A stretch of 64,000 nt of DNA, taken from positions 94,745-158,744 of the forward strand of contig UCNG01000014.1 in NCBI GenBank assembly GCA_900473915.1. The letters are read 5' to 3'. Shown here one piece after another: positions 1 through 7,919 of the stretch. This stretch comes from Hyphomicrobiales bacterium. Lineage in GTDB: Bacteria > Pseudomonadota > Alphaproteobacteria > Rhizobiales > Rhizobiaceae. A program made the position numbers and the translations under genes. Position 1 is the stretch's first letter. Every line of letters starts with the position of its first letter. The notes beneath the pieces were generated by a model. The model was not told the origin of the DNA. It ran no database searches and saw only the letters and a program-made list of their open reading frames with translations.

Positions 1-396
1 AAAATGCTGCAACAGATAGCCGTCATTGCTGGCGATCTCGACCACGAAGCTGTTTTCGTTCAGCCCCAGCCGCTCGGTTATCTCATCGCAATAGGTCTTC
101 GCATGGCTGACCCAACTGGTCGCGAAGGATGAGAAATAGGCATATTCCGTGAAAATTTCGGCAGGCGAGAAATATTCCTTCAGCTGCACCAGATAACAAT
201 GGTCGCAGACAAGCGCATAGAGCGGGTAATAAGGCTCCATACGGTCGAGGCGATCCGCCGTGATGAAGCTCTCGCAGGGCGGTGACATGCCGAGATCGAC
301 GAAGGTGTGCTTGAGTAGTTTACCGCACAGGCGACAACCGGTTTGCTCTTGCGCCATGCTCGTGCTCCGCGAAAAATCCGGCGTCTGGATGGTCAT
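1..396 (-). CDS. Class I SAM methyltransferase with N-terminal zinc domain (C-methyltransferase type), cut by left edge
   Basis: The reverse strand reads 132 codons without a stop from an ATG at 396 to the window edge, so the C-terminal part is missing. The N-terminal half has a CxxC pair (residues 21-24, CRLC), a later CDHC and the block GMSPPCESF, the layout of the putative zinc-binding domain found before the SAM fold in NovU/TylCIII-type sugar C-methyltransferases. The SAM-binding motif begins at the end of the visible part (VEIASNDGYLLQ). A GAGG ribosome site lies 8 bases before the ATG. It diverges from the RmlC-like gene. In this family the substrate is usually an NDP-4-keto-deoxysugar; the exact sugar cannot be told. 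Confidence 0.8.
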   Translation of the reverse strand, partial: MTIQTPDFSRSTSMAQEQTGCRLCGKLLKHTFVDLGMSPPCESFITADRLDRMEPYYPLYALVCDHCYLVQLKEYFSPAEIFTEYAYFSSFATSWVSHAKTYCDEITERLGLNENSFVVEIASNDGYLLQHF

Positions 397-725
397 ACGT
401 CATTCCTCGCCTTTTGAACCTGTACGGCCCGCCCCTTGTGGGATTGAACTCCGATCCGCGTCGGATAACCAAAACTACTAAGCAGCCTGAAAATTGCCGA
501 GACTGTCATGGGGAGCGAGCCGCACATACGATCGGGCGCGACATTCACCGGACGGACTACGCGGCGTAAGCGTGCAATCTTCACCCAATGGCGGCGTGGG
601 CGTAGCCGCCTACCTCATTCGGACAGCTTGGCCTCATCCGGAAGTCCATTCGGATGCATCGAAGAAGGTTCTATCGCGTGAGCGTCCTGCTGTCAGAATG
701 CCGATATAGGCAATCGGGGCAAAAC
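397..725. other. Divergent intergenic region of the sugar-biosynthesis genes
   Basis: This 329-base gap separates two divergent genes and must hold both promoters. No convincing -35/-10 pair is visible. It contains a GGCGGC/GCCGCC inverted repeat (590-595 and 605-610) and three spaced copies of CATTCGGA or CATCCGGA (616-623, 635-642, 647-654) that might be protein-binding repeats. The short reading frames across it look like noise. Confidence 0.4.
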
Positions 726-1250
726 ATGCGGTTTACTTCGCTCAACATCGACGGCGCCTGGTCTATCGAACCGGAAAGGCTGGAAGACGAACGCGGCTGG
801 TTCGCGCGGGTTTATTGCGAGGCCGCATTCGCCGAGCGAAAGATGGAAACGCATTTTCCGCAGCACAGCCTGTCCTTCTCGCGTGAGGAAGGAACATTGC
901 GCGGCCTTCATTATCAGAGCGAACCGCATTCGGAGACGAAGCTCGTCACCTGCCTGCAAGGGATAATCTGGGATGTTCTGGTCGATCTGCGCCCGCATTC
1001 GCCAACCTATCGGCACTGGACCGGCATGGAACTATCCGCCGAAAACGGCTTGCAGCTTTATATCCCTGAAGGATGCGCGCATGGCTTCCAGACCCTGACG
1101 CCTGATGTTCTCGTGCGTTACATGATCTCAAAGCCCTATGCGCCTGATTATGCTGCGGGTTTGCGCTATGACGATCCGTCGCTTGGCATACCTTGGCCGA
1201 GCAGGCCGAGCGTCATTTCCGAAAAGGATCTGGCGTGGCCGCTTCTTTGA
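726..1250 (+). CDS. dTDP-4-dehydrorhamnose 3,5-epimerase family protein (RmlC-like cupin)
   Basis: This 174-residue protein is close to the usual 180-residue RmlC length. The core motifs are GTLRGLHYQ (catalytic His62), WDVLVDLR, PEGCAHGF, Tyr132 in VRYMISKPYAP, and the C-terminal YDDPSLGIPWP. RmlC enzymes epimerise C3 and/or C5 of an NDP-4-keto-6-deoxyhexose. I chose the ATG at 726, with GGGG six bases upstream, because translation from the in-frame ATG at 654 would add a basic, non-conserved tail. No rmlA, rmlB or rmlD lies next to it, so the substrate may be another NDP-4-keto sugar. Its 3' end overlaps the 3' end of the opposite-strand DUF4910 gene by 38 bases. Confidence 0.85.
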   Translation: MRFTSLNIDGAWSIEPERLEDERGWFARVYCEAAFAERKMETHFPQHSLSFSREEGTLRGLHYQSEPHSETKLVTCLQGIIWDVLVDLRPHSPTYRHWTGMELSAENGLQLYIPEGCAHGFQTLTPDVLVRYMISKPYAPDYAAGLRYDDPSLGIPWPSRPSVISEKDLAWPLL

Positions 1251-2553
1251 GCAGCCCCGCATCACGGAGCCGATCCGCGGCATCGGCAAGGATCGCGAAA
1301 GGCAGTTTCGCCCGCTCCGCCATATCGAGGATGGAATGCTCACCATCTGCCAGATTCAGCACCCAAAGCAGCGCCATGGCATTTTGCGCAGCACTGCTGT
1401 CGCCGCCCATGCTGCCATAAAGCCCGCGCCTTCCAAGCTGCGGTTCTCCCTTCGGCGAAGTATTGACGGGACGCCAGTTTCGTTCAGCAATTTCAATAGC
1501 CTGCATGAGCATATTGAAAGATTGATCGAGATATTCCGGCCTGATGAAATCGAGATTGTCCGCCGATGTATGATATTCAGGAAACGCACCATAGAGGCTG
1601 CGCTGGAACATGCCGACCGGCAGGTTGAATCCCGGCGAACAGAACTGGCGCTCATCATACCCATAAGGCCAGAAATCATGCATCGTCGTATTGGCGCACC
1701 CGGCCAGCACATGCCTCATGATACGATCGATCTCCGCATCGCCGCGACGACTGCGCTTGTAATTCGGTCCGCCTGCATCACCAACGCAGGACAGGACCAG
1801 CCCATGTCGAACCATCCCCAGATGCGCCTCGTTCTGTTGAAGCCATGCAAGCGCGCCGAAAGTCGCCGGACCAAAAAGCAGGCGATAGGTCAGGCGCGTG
1901 CGCCGTGATTGCAGCATTTCACCAAGACGGGCCAGCAGCGCCAGCCCGGAGCAATTGTCGTTGGCGAGCGAGGGGTGGCAAAGATGGGCCGACAGAATAA
2001 ATGTCTCGTCGGTTTCGCCGGGGTGAATGAACTCGCCGAAGGTCAGGAAGCCGTCGCGACGCTCCGCATCGATCACGACATCATAATCGCCCTCCGGCAT
2101 CGACAGAAATTCACGATGCGCCATGCAGAAGCCCCAGCCTTCCGCGTGATAGCAGGTGCGGTAGGGAATGAGGTCCGGCTGATCGGGCAGCGTATGAATA
2201 TGCTCCTTCAACGTGCTGAGCGTCATTCTTGTCCGCACGGGCACGCTGAAATTCACGACATGCAGGTTATGCCGGGCAAAATCGACAACACGATTGCCGC
2301 TCCTATCCGCGATATAGGCTTCGCGAATGATCCATTCCTGCGGCGCTTTCCAGTCATAAAGCGGTGTGCCGGTCGGCACCTGATGGATCGTCAGCGGCAG
2401 GCATTCTTCGATGACGGCAAGCGTTTCGAGCACCCCATCACCGGCCAGACTGCGGCACAGAGGATAAATGCGGGCGGCAAGATCATAGATCGCCTTTCCG
2501 TTCGATGGCTGTGGAACAACCCGTTCTGCGCCTCTAATCGCCCCGGTATCCAT
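1213..2553 (-). CDS. DUF4910 / DUF2172 aminopeptidase-like protein of polysaccharide loci
   Basis: This 446-residue protein resembles the DUF4910 family, which combines an M28-like zinc peptidase fold with an inserted DUF2172 domain and a C-terminal winged-helix-like region. Visible putative metal ligands are in HLCHPSLANDNCSG (about 210-223) and EYHTSADN (about 320). The C-terminal part (LADGEHSILDMAERA...) looks like a winged helix. Members are recurrent in LPS, capsule and sugar-nucleotide clusters, but the reaction is not established to my knowledge. Its ATG overlaps the upstream stop in TAATG (1 base), so it is probably translationally coupled to the epimerase. It is the last gene of the 7666-to-1213 operon. 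Confidence 0.8.
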   Translation of the reverse strand: MDTGAIRGAERVVPQPSNGKAIYDLAARIYPLCRSLAGDGVLETLAVIEECLPLTIHQVPTGTPLYDWKAPQEWIIREAYIADRSGNRVVDFARHNLHVVNFSVPVRTRMTLSTLKEHIHTLPDQPDLIPYRTCYHAEGWGFCMAHREFLSMPEGDYDVVIDAERRDGFLTFGEFIHPGETDETFILSAHLCHPSLANDNCSGLALLARLGEMLQSRRTRLTYRLLFGPATFGALAWLQQNEAHLGMVRHGLVLSCVGDAGGPNYKRSRRGDAEIDRIMRHVLAGCANTTMHDFWPYGYDERQFCSPGFNLPVGMFQRSLYGAFPEYHTSADNLDFIRPEYLDQSFNMLMQAIEIAERNWRPVNTSPKGEPQLGRRGLYGSMGGDSSAAQNAMALLWVLNLADGEHSILDMAERAKLPFAILADAADRLRDAGLLKEAATPDPFRK

Positions 2554-3614
2554 TACGCCGTCGCCCGCAGCGGTTGCGGCTGTTCATCAACCCGCCGCAG
2601 ATCGGAATCCAGCACGCCTTCCGCTATCAGCTTGCGGATATGGGCGATGCGCTGGAAGCGCGGCCCCTCGAACTCTTCAAGCGTCAGGGTCGAGCGGCTA
2701 TAGGCTGCGAGCAGTTCGCGCGCACCCGCGACCGCGTCCCACTCCGGTTTGGCTTCCGGCAGTACCCGCGCCAGCTTTTCAAAACTGACACGATAGGAGC
2801 GCGTGTCCGGCCCGGCGTCATCCGCATAATCGATGCGGCAATCGGGAACATTCTCGGCAACGATGCCCGCAATGTCACGAATACGGTAATTGTGCTCCGT
2901 CGAACCGACATTGAAGGCCTCGTTCCAGACTTTTTCACGCGGGGCTTCCATGGCCGCCATGAAGGCGCGGGAAATATCGCGGATATGCACGATGGGACGC
3001 CAGGGCGTACCGTCGGACTTGAGATAGATCAGCCCCTTCGTCACCGCCCAGGCAACCAGATTGTTAAGCACGATATCGAAACGCAGGAACGGCGAAACGC
3101 CATAGGCCGTGGCAGGCCGTAGATAGACCGGGCAGAACCTTGCATCCGCCAGTTCCCTAATTTCCCGTTCCGCCCGCACCTTGGAGCGGCCATAGGCCGT
3201 TACCGGTTTCAGTTCGCCGGTCTCATCGATCAGGTCGGCATCGCTGATACCGTAATTGCTGCAGGATGAGGCGAACAGAAAACGCCCGACACCGGCCTGT
3301 TTCGCGGCCTTTGCCATGGCGACGCTTGCCCGGTGATTGATATCGTAGGTCAGTTCCTCATTGAGATTGCCAAGCGGATCGTTGGAAAGCGCGGCAAGAT
3401 GAATGACCGCGTCGAACCCCTCCAGATCGCGCGGCGACACATCGCGCACATCCTTGCGGATGGTCGGCACATTCATTACCGCGCCGCCTTCCTGAAAAAG
3501 GCAATATTCGTAAAGCCCAATGTCATAGCCGGACACGTCATGCCCCGCATTGATCAGGACCGGCACCATGACCGACCCGATATAGCCCTGATTGCCCGTA
3601 ACCAATACCTTCAT
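2553..3614 (-). CDS. NAD-dependent epimerase/dehydratase (extended SDR) for a sugar nucleotide
   Basis: A 353-residue extended SDR. The N-terminal Rossmann motif is [10 protein letters not shown], the active-site region has ASSCSNYG and YGRSK (YxxxK), and RPATAYGVS and HIRDISRAF follow as in UDP-glucose 4-epimerase-like and NDP-sugar reductase families. I chose the ATG at 3614, preceded by GAGGAG at good distance, not the in-frame start at 3686. It lies 119 bases downstream of the GH140-like gene in the same direction and is coupled to the DUF4910 gene. It may act on the same sugar as the RmlC-like and methyltransferase genes; whether it is an epimerase or a 4-ketoreductase cannot be decided. 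Confidence 0.85.
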   Translation of the reverse strand: MKVLVTGNQGYIGSVMVPVLINAGHDVSGYDIGLYEYCLFQEGGAVMNVPTIRKDVRDVSPRDLEGFDAVIHLAALSNDPLGNLNEELTYDINHRASVAMAKAAKQAGVGRFLFASSCSNYGISDADLIDETGELKPVTAYGRSKVRAEREIRELADARFCPVYLRPATAYGVSPFLRFDIVLNNLVAWAVTKGLIYLKSDGTPWRPIVHIRDISRAFMAAMEAPREKVWNEAFNVGSTEHNYRIRDIAGIVAENVPDCRIDYADDAGPDTRSYRVSFEKLARVLPEAKPEWDAVAGARELLAAYSRSTLTLEEFEGPRFQRIAHIRKLIAEGVLDSDLRRVDEQPQPLRATA

Positions 3615-3733
3615 GTCCAGCTCCTCAAGCTTTGATAAATGTATGTTAGCGACGCAGCTCAGGAGCGGCGACTTGACCGAAGGCATGCCCCATTAGGACA
3701 AGCGTTTATGAAAGGTATGAAAGGGCGTATCGC

Positions 3734-5056
3734 CTACTCCTTTTGGATGTCGCGCAGGCGCGCGGCGCTGCCGATCAGCAAAAGCCAGTCGGTTCCGCCG
3801 CCCGCATTTTCTGCCTGCCGGGGTCTATAAGTCGCGACCGTCCCCTCGATTTTCGGCTGGCCCGCCTCCGCGAACACGCCTGAAACCGGATCGAACCAGA
3901 TTGCTTTCCCCCCTTGCCTGACCGCATCCTTCGGCACTGCAAAGCCATCGGCGTCGCCATAGATCACCGACAACGTGCCGTCTGACAGGGATGAGGCATG
4001 GCTTTCCGGCTTCAATGCGATGCGCTTTTCGCGATCAGGCTGCAATTGCGACCATGGCAACCTGTCGAACAGTTTCTTCAATACCATCATTGACCGCGCG
4101 CCAGGACTGCCGAGCGCTTCCTGCCAGCTACGGTCAGCGTTGAAGACACCCGGCCCGGTGAAATGCCAGATCGGATTATTGCCAAAGAACTGCCCTGCGG
4201 CACCGGCCAGCAGCGCGCCATAGGCATTGCGGCGGATCATGCGGGCAGTGGTGTCCCGCTCGAACTCGTAAGCGCCTTCCAGCAGGATGACCGGCATCCT
4301 GCCCGCTTTTCGTCGGGCAGAAATCGCCGCATGAACATCGTCATAGGTATAAACCGTATCGAATCCAAGCCATGGCTGGTCGGCCCACAGTTCCGCCGTG
4401 TTGGTGTTGCGGCCGGAATGCACCGTCTGGAGCGCGTCCGGGGCTACCTGCGCCAAGCCTTCGGCCAGATCAGAGACAAGCTGACGATCCGGCGCATTAA
4501 AATCTCCGCCCAACACCCAGATAATATTGTGAAATTTTGCAAACCGCCGGGCAATCGCTTCGCCATAGGCGCGCATTTTTGCGGGTCCGGCAGCTTGAAC
4601 TCTGGAAAACCACCCCTGATTGTTGCCATTGACGCCCAGATAGGCTGGCGTCAGGAATACGGCCATGCCCAACTGTTCCGCCTGCCCGATCACCCAGGCG
4701 GCATGGTCGAAATATCTCGGATTGAGCTCGCCGAACGCATCGCCCTCGAAGGGCTTCTCGCCATAGGCATTGGCAGGCGGATGGCTGGAAAACCGGTGTT
4801 CGAGAAGATTGACAAGAATGGCATTGAAGCCGCGCTTCCTGCGATCCTGCAGATAGATCTCGGCGTCCTCCCGCTTCAGTTCGGCAATCAGCGACCATGC
4901 GGTATCGCCTTGCAGCAGGAAGGGCCTGCCCGTCGCATCCTCGAAAATGCGCCGGTCCTGATCGATCCTGATCGGGAAAAGATCAGCCGCATTTGAAACC
5001 CCTGCTGCCAAACATAGCAGGATTGTGGAGATCAAAGCCGCTGCGAGGCGCTTCAT
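3734..5056 (-). CDS. Secreted glycoside hydrolase, DUF4038 / GH140-like
   Basis: A 440-residue protein with a Sec signal peptide (basic start, hydrophobic LISTILLCLAAGVS, cleavage near NAAD). The body matches the DUF4038 apiosidase-like TIM barrel: LLQGDTAWSL, RRKRGFNAILVNLLEH, a candidate catalytic Asp in LGGDFNAP and a candidate Glu in ILLEGAYE. A DUF5060/collagen-binding-like C-terminal beta domain follows (about 350-430). Known GH140 members release apiose; here the substrate is more likely the polymer made by this locus. The gene overlaps the aminotransferase by 4 bases (ATGA), so it belongs to the biosynthetic operon. Trimming, editing or release of the polymer in the periplasm is my inference. 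Confidence 0.8.
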   Translation of the reverse strand: MKRLAAALISTILLCLAAGVSNAADLFPIRIDQDRRIFEDATGRPFLLQGDTAWSLIAELKREDAEIYLQDRRKRGFNAILVNLLEHRFSSHPPANAYGEKPFEGDAFGELNPRYFDHAAWVIGQAEQLGMAVFLTPAYLGVNGNNQGWFSRVQAAGPAKMRAYGEAIARRFAKFHNIIWVLGGDFNAPDRQLVSDLAEGLAQVAPDALQTVHSGRNTNTAELWADQPWLGFDTVYTYDDVHAAISARRKAGRMPVILLEGAYEFERDTTARMIRRNAYGALLAGAAGQFFGNNPIWHFTGPGVFNADRSWQEALGSPGARSMMVLKKLFDRLPWSQLQPDREKRIALKPESHASSLSDGTLSVIYGDADGFAVPKDAVRQGGKAIWFDPVSGVFAEAGQPKIEGTVATYRPRQAENAGGGTDWLLLIGSAARLRDIQKE

Positions 5057-6408
5057 CGCATCGCGGGCGGATAGGTCGGCGCTTCGTTGAAGCGGCGATA
5101 GACCACCTGCGAAGGACGTCCGGTCAGATAGGAACCCACCCCGTCATTGAGCGCTCGGACATAAATGCCGAGCGCACCGTCGATTGCATCCACCGTGCGC
5201 GCAATATCGCTATCGCTGTGGGTGTAGCTTACCACCAGCGACGGCATCAGCACGCCGCGCCGGATCGTCTCCTGAAGGAACAGCGTGCGATAAGCCTGCG
5301 ACGGCTGGCCCTCTTCATCGAGCGTTCCATAGGCAAGGCAGCACGGTCGCCCGAACAGGCGAACATGGTTCTGAAGCCCGTGAGCGGCAATCGCTGCATT
5401 CACGCCCTCTGCCAGTTTGGAACCTTGCTCATAGAGCCTTTCGATCACCGGCTCGTCGCGATAGATGGTCATTGTGGCAATCGCTGCAGCCATGGCGTGG
5501 GTTTCCGCGCCATGCGTGGTCGAGAGCAGGAAAACGCGAGGATGGTCCGTCTGCGTCAGACCGCCAAGCTGCATATATTCCGCCTTGCCCGCGAGTGCGG
5601 AAATGGCAAAACCGTTGCCCAGCGCCTTGCCGAAGCAGGAAAGATCGGGGTCGACATCGTAAAGCTTCTGCGCCCCGCGCAGGTGCCAGCGAAAGCCGGT
5701 AATCATCTCGTCCAGAATGAACAAGGCCCCGTTTTCATGGGCGATCCGCCTTGCTTCCTGCAGAAAATTGCCCTGCGGCTCATCAGCCTTTGCAGGCTCG
5801 AGGATAAGGGCCGCGATACGCCCCGGATAATCATCGAACAGGGCTTGCACGCTTGCAATGTCGTTATAGCGGAACGTCGCCGTCAATGCCGAGACCGATG
5901 CGGGAATGCCCGCATTCATCTTGGTTGTACCGATAAACCAGTCATCAGTCGAAAAGAATGGATGATCGGCGCAGCAGGCAACCATGTCGCGCCCGGTATA
6001 GGCGCGCGCCAGCCGCACCGCACCGGAGGTCGCGTCCGACCCGTCCTTGCAGAATTTCACCATCTCCGCATTGTCGATCAGCTCGAGAAAACTTTCCGCA
6101 CATTCGACTTCGATGGCGCTTGGGCGCGTGAAATTGCACCCGTCCTGCAAGGCGTCGCGCACGGCGCGCACGATTGGCGGATAGGCATGACCGAGGCCGA
6201 CGGCGCGATTGCCCATGCCGTATTCGATATATTCATGCCCATCGACATCGAAGACATGCGAGCCGGAACCGCGCTGGATGAAACCGGGCGCCAGAACCGG
6301 ATATTGATCGTCGCCCTTGGCATAGGTGTGACAGCCGCCGGGAATAAGCGCATGCGCCTTGCTGGCGAGCAATTGGGAATTGCGGAACTGCGATGTGAAA
6401 AGGTTCAT
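5053..6408 (-). CDS. Class III PLP aminotransferase, glutamate-1-semialdehyde aminomutase-like
   Basis: A 451-residue fold-type I PLP enzyme. The motifs are the N-terminal PGGCHTYAKG, FCKDGSDATSGAVRLARA, FILDEMITGFRWHL (PLP-ring Asp) and the Schiff-base lysine in CFGKALGNGF. It differs from housekeeping HemL and resembles the GSA-like aminotransferases found in surface-polysaccharide loci, where they transfer an amino group to a keto sugar or make an amino-acid-derived decoration. GAGAAGGGG lies just upstream of the ATG at 6408. It follows the glycosyltransferase by 25 bases and overlaps the GH140-like gene. The acceptor is unknown. Confidence 0.85.
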   Translation of the reverse strand: MNLFTSQFRNSQLLASKAHALIPGGCHTYAKGDDQYPVLAPGFIQRGSGSHVFDVDGHEYIEYGMGNRAVGLGHAYPPIVRAVRDALQDGCNFTRPSAIEVECAESFLELIDNAEMVKFCKDGSDATSGAVRLARAYTGRDMVACCADHPFFSTDDWFIGTTKMNAGIPASVSALTATFRYNDIASVQALFDDYPGRIAALILEPAKADEPQGNFLQEARRIAHENGALFILDEMITGFRWHLRGAQKLYDVDPDLSCFGKALGNGFAISALAGKAEYMQLGGLTQTDHPRVFLLSTTHGAETHAMAAAIATMTIYRDEPVIERLYEQGSKLAEGVNAAIAAHGLQNHVRLFGRPCCLAYGTLDEEGQPSQAYRTLFLQETIRRGVLMPSLVVSYTHSDSDIARTVDAIDGALGIYVRALNDGVGSYLTGRPSQVVYRRFNEAPTYPPAMR

Positions 6409-6433
6409 GCCCCTTCTCCTTTCTATTCACAGG

Positions 6434-7666
6434 TCATGCTGCCGACCATCCCGCATGCAGGCGCTCGCGCATCTGGCGCAGCCAGTTCTTGACCGGCTTC
6501 GGCAGGCGGCTGCGCAGGCTGGAATGAAGTGCATTCGGCATCGCCCATTGCGACAGCGCCAGCGGCGCGGCAATGGCCGGAGGTTCCATCGCCAGATGTT
6601 CAAGAAGGCTTGCATAGGTGCGGCCCACAACATCGTTGTCGAACACGGTTTCCACCTTTTGCCGCGCAGCGGCGGCCATGCCCGCAAGCAGTTTGCGGTC
6701 GCGGGCAAGCCGTTCGATATGACGTGCCGCCTGACGGAAATCGCCGACCCGGAACAGGAAACCGTCCTCGCCGTCGGTGACGATAGTATCGGTCACCCCG
6801 GCGATCCTCGATACAACCGCTGGGCAACCCTGGCTCATCGCCTCGATGAGCGTGAGGCCGAACCCCTCGAAGCGTGACGGCATGACCAGAACGTCATGCT
6901 GGCTTACCCGCCACGGAACATCGGAAGGCGCAACCCAGCCCGTAAAGCTGACCTTGTCGCCAAAAGGCGCAAGACGGTGACGCAGTTCCGCCAGATCAGG
7001 ACCGTCACCGGCGACTGTCAGATGGTAGGGGCAATCGAGCTCGCGCAATATGTTCGGCAACCAGAAAATGCCCTTGGAGTTGTCCTCGATACGCCCAAGA
7101 TAAAGCAGGCGCAGCGGACCGCTTTCATCGTGTTTGGCGCCATTGCGCGCCAGATGAATGTCCCGGTTCAATCCGTGCGGGATGACCAGCGTGCGCGCCG
7201 CATCGAAACCGTGCTGGCGGACGAGATCGTCGCGGCAGCGTTTCGAAACGCCGACCGTGGCGTGGACGTGATCGCGGATCGCCCTTGCCGCGGCATAGGT
7301 GCCGGGAGTGATATTATGCACGATCATGACGCGCAGAATATCGGCAGGCAGATAGCGCACCAGATTGGTTTCAAAACGGTTGGCGAGAACATTGACGAAA
7401 ACGGCGTCGAAGCGGTTGTCGCGCAGAAAGCCGATCATGTGCCGGGCGCGTGTTTCCTCATCGAGCAGCCCCATGCGGTCGATGGCATCGCCCTTGCGCA
7501 GCGCATCCTCAAGCCCCTGCCCGCTCGGCACGCTGACCGTATCGCCGGCGGCGCCCGCGGCCAGCCAGCGAAGCTCGATCCCCGACTGACCCAGCGACGA
7601 GCGCAGCCGTGTAAAGACCGAATAGGTCCCGCCAATGTGGGGACGGACAAAGTAAGCACATTTCAT
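6434..7666 (-). CDS. Glycosyltransferase family 4 (GT-B fold)
   Basis: A 410-residue retaining glycosyltransferase. A GT-B N-terminal half (VRPHIGGTYSV) is followed by the nucleotide-sugar domain with LLYLGRIEDNSKG, VSFTGWV and the EX7E block SRFEGFGLTLIEAMSQGCP. I chose the ATG at 7666; the frame is open to 7795, but the added residues are not family-like and lie in a region full of inverted repeats. This is the first gene of the leftward operon 7666 to 1213 and diverges from the pyruvyltransferase. It most likely adds one sugar of the repeat unit at the cytoplasmic face of the membrane. Confidence 0.85.
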   Translation of the reverse strand: MKCAYFVRPHIGGTYSVFTRLRSSLGQSGIELRWLAAGAAGDTVSVPSGQGLEDALRKGDAIDRMGLLDEETRARHMIGFLRDNRFDAVFVNVLANRFETNLVRYLPADILRVMIVHNITPGTYAAARAIRDHVHATVGVSKRCRDDLVRQHGFDAARTLVIPHGLNRDIHLARNGAKHDESGPLRLLYLGRIEDNSKGIFWLPNILRELDCPYHLTVAGDGPDLAELRHRLAPFGDKVSFTGWVAPSDVPWRVSQHDVLVMPSRFEGFGLTLIEAMSQGCPAVVSRIAGVTDTIVTDGEDGFLFRVGDFRQAARHIERLARDRKLLAGMAAAARQKVETVFDNDVVGRTYASLLEHLAMEPPAIAAPLALSQWAMPNALHSSLRSRLPKPVKNWLRQMRERLHAGWSAA

Positions 7667-7709
7667 GGCCGGAACCTTGTTGCCACGTGAGATTGCAAGG
7701 GAGCCAAGA

Positions 7710-7734
7710 CTTCGAGGGAACAACTCCCTCGAAG
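7710..7734. promoter_or_regulatory. Perfect inverted repeat, 10-bp arms
   Basis: CTTCGAGGGA (7710-7719) and TCCCTCGAAG (7725-7734) are exact reverse complements with a 5-base spacer. They lie 44 bases upstream of the leftward glycosyltransferase start. This could be an operator or a 5' leader hairpin. Confidence 0.6.
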
Positions 7735-7742
7735 CCTTACTC

Positions 7743-7771
7743 CGGTATATCGGGGGGCAATGGATATACCG
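7743..7771. promoter_or_regulatory. Perfect inverted repeat, 9-bp arms with 11-bp spacer
   Basis: CGGTATATC (7743-7751) and GATATACCG (7763-7771) are exact reverse complements, with 20 bases between arm starts, about two helical turns. That spacing suits a dimeric regulator bound in the middle of the divergent promoter region. Confidence 0.6.
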
Positions 7772-7814
7772 CTGGCCAGTGTATCGAAATCGCAACGCTG
7801 CGCATTTCGGCTAT

Positions 7815-7831
7815 GAGGGGTACATCCCCTC
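7815..7831. promoter_or_regulatory. Short inverted repeat in the same divergent promoter region
   Basis: GAGGGG (7815-7820) and CCCCTC (7826-7831) flank TACAT. It is the third inverted repeat within 235 bases and lies about 90 bases upstream of the rightward pyruvyltransferase start. Confidence 0.4.
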
Positions 7832-7919
7832 CTACAATAGAGGATGGTGTTCACCCTTCTGCCAGTTTTCCCGAAAGCCAGTCCGGCATTAGCTTCTAGG
7901 TATGTCTGGAGTTGCGCAT

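Noticed and set aside
4993-6492. 499-codon open frame on the plus strand opposite the aminotransferase
   Set aside because: It mirrors the real gene in a high-GC region, has no recognisable domain, and the opposite strand has clear PLP-enzyme motifs.
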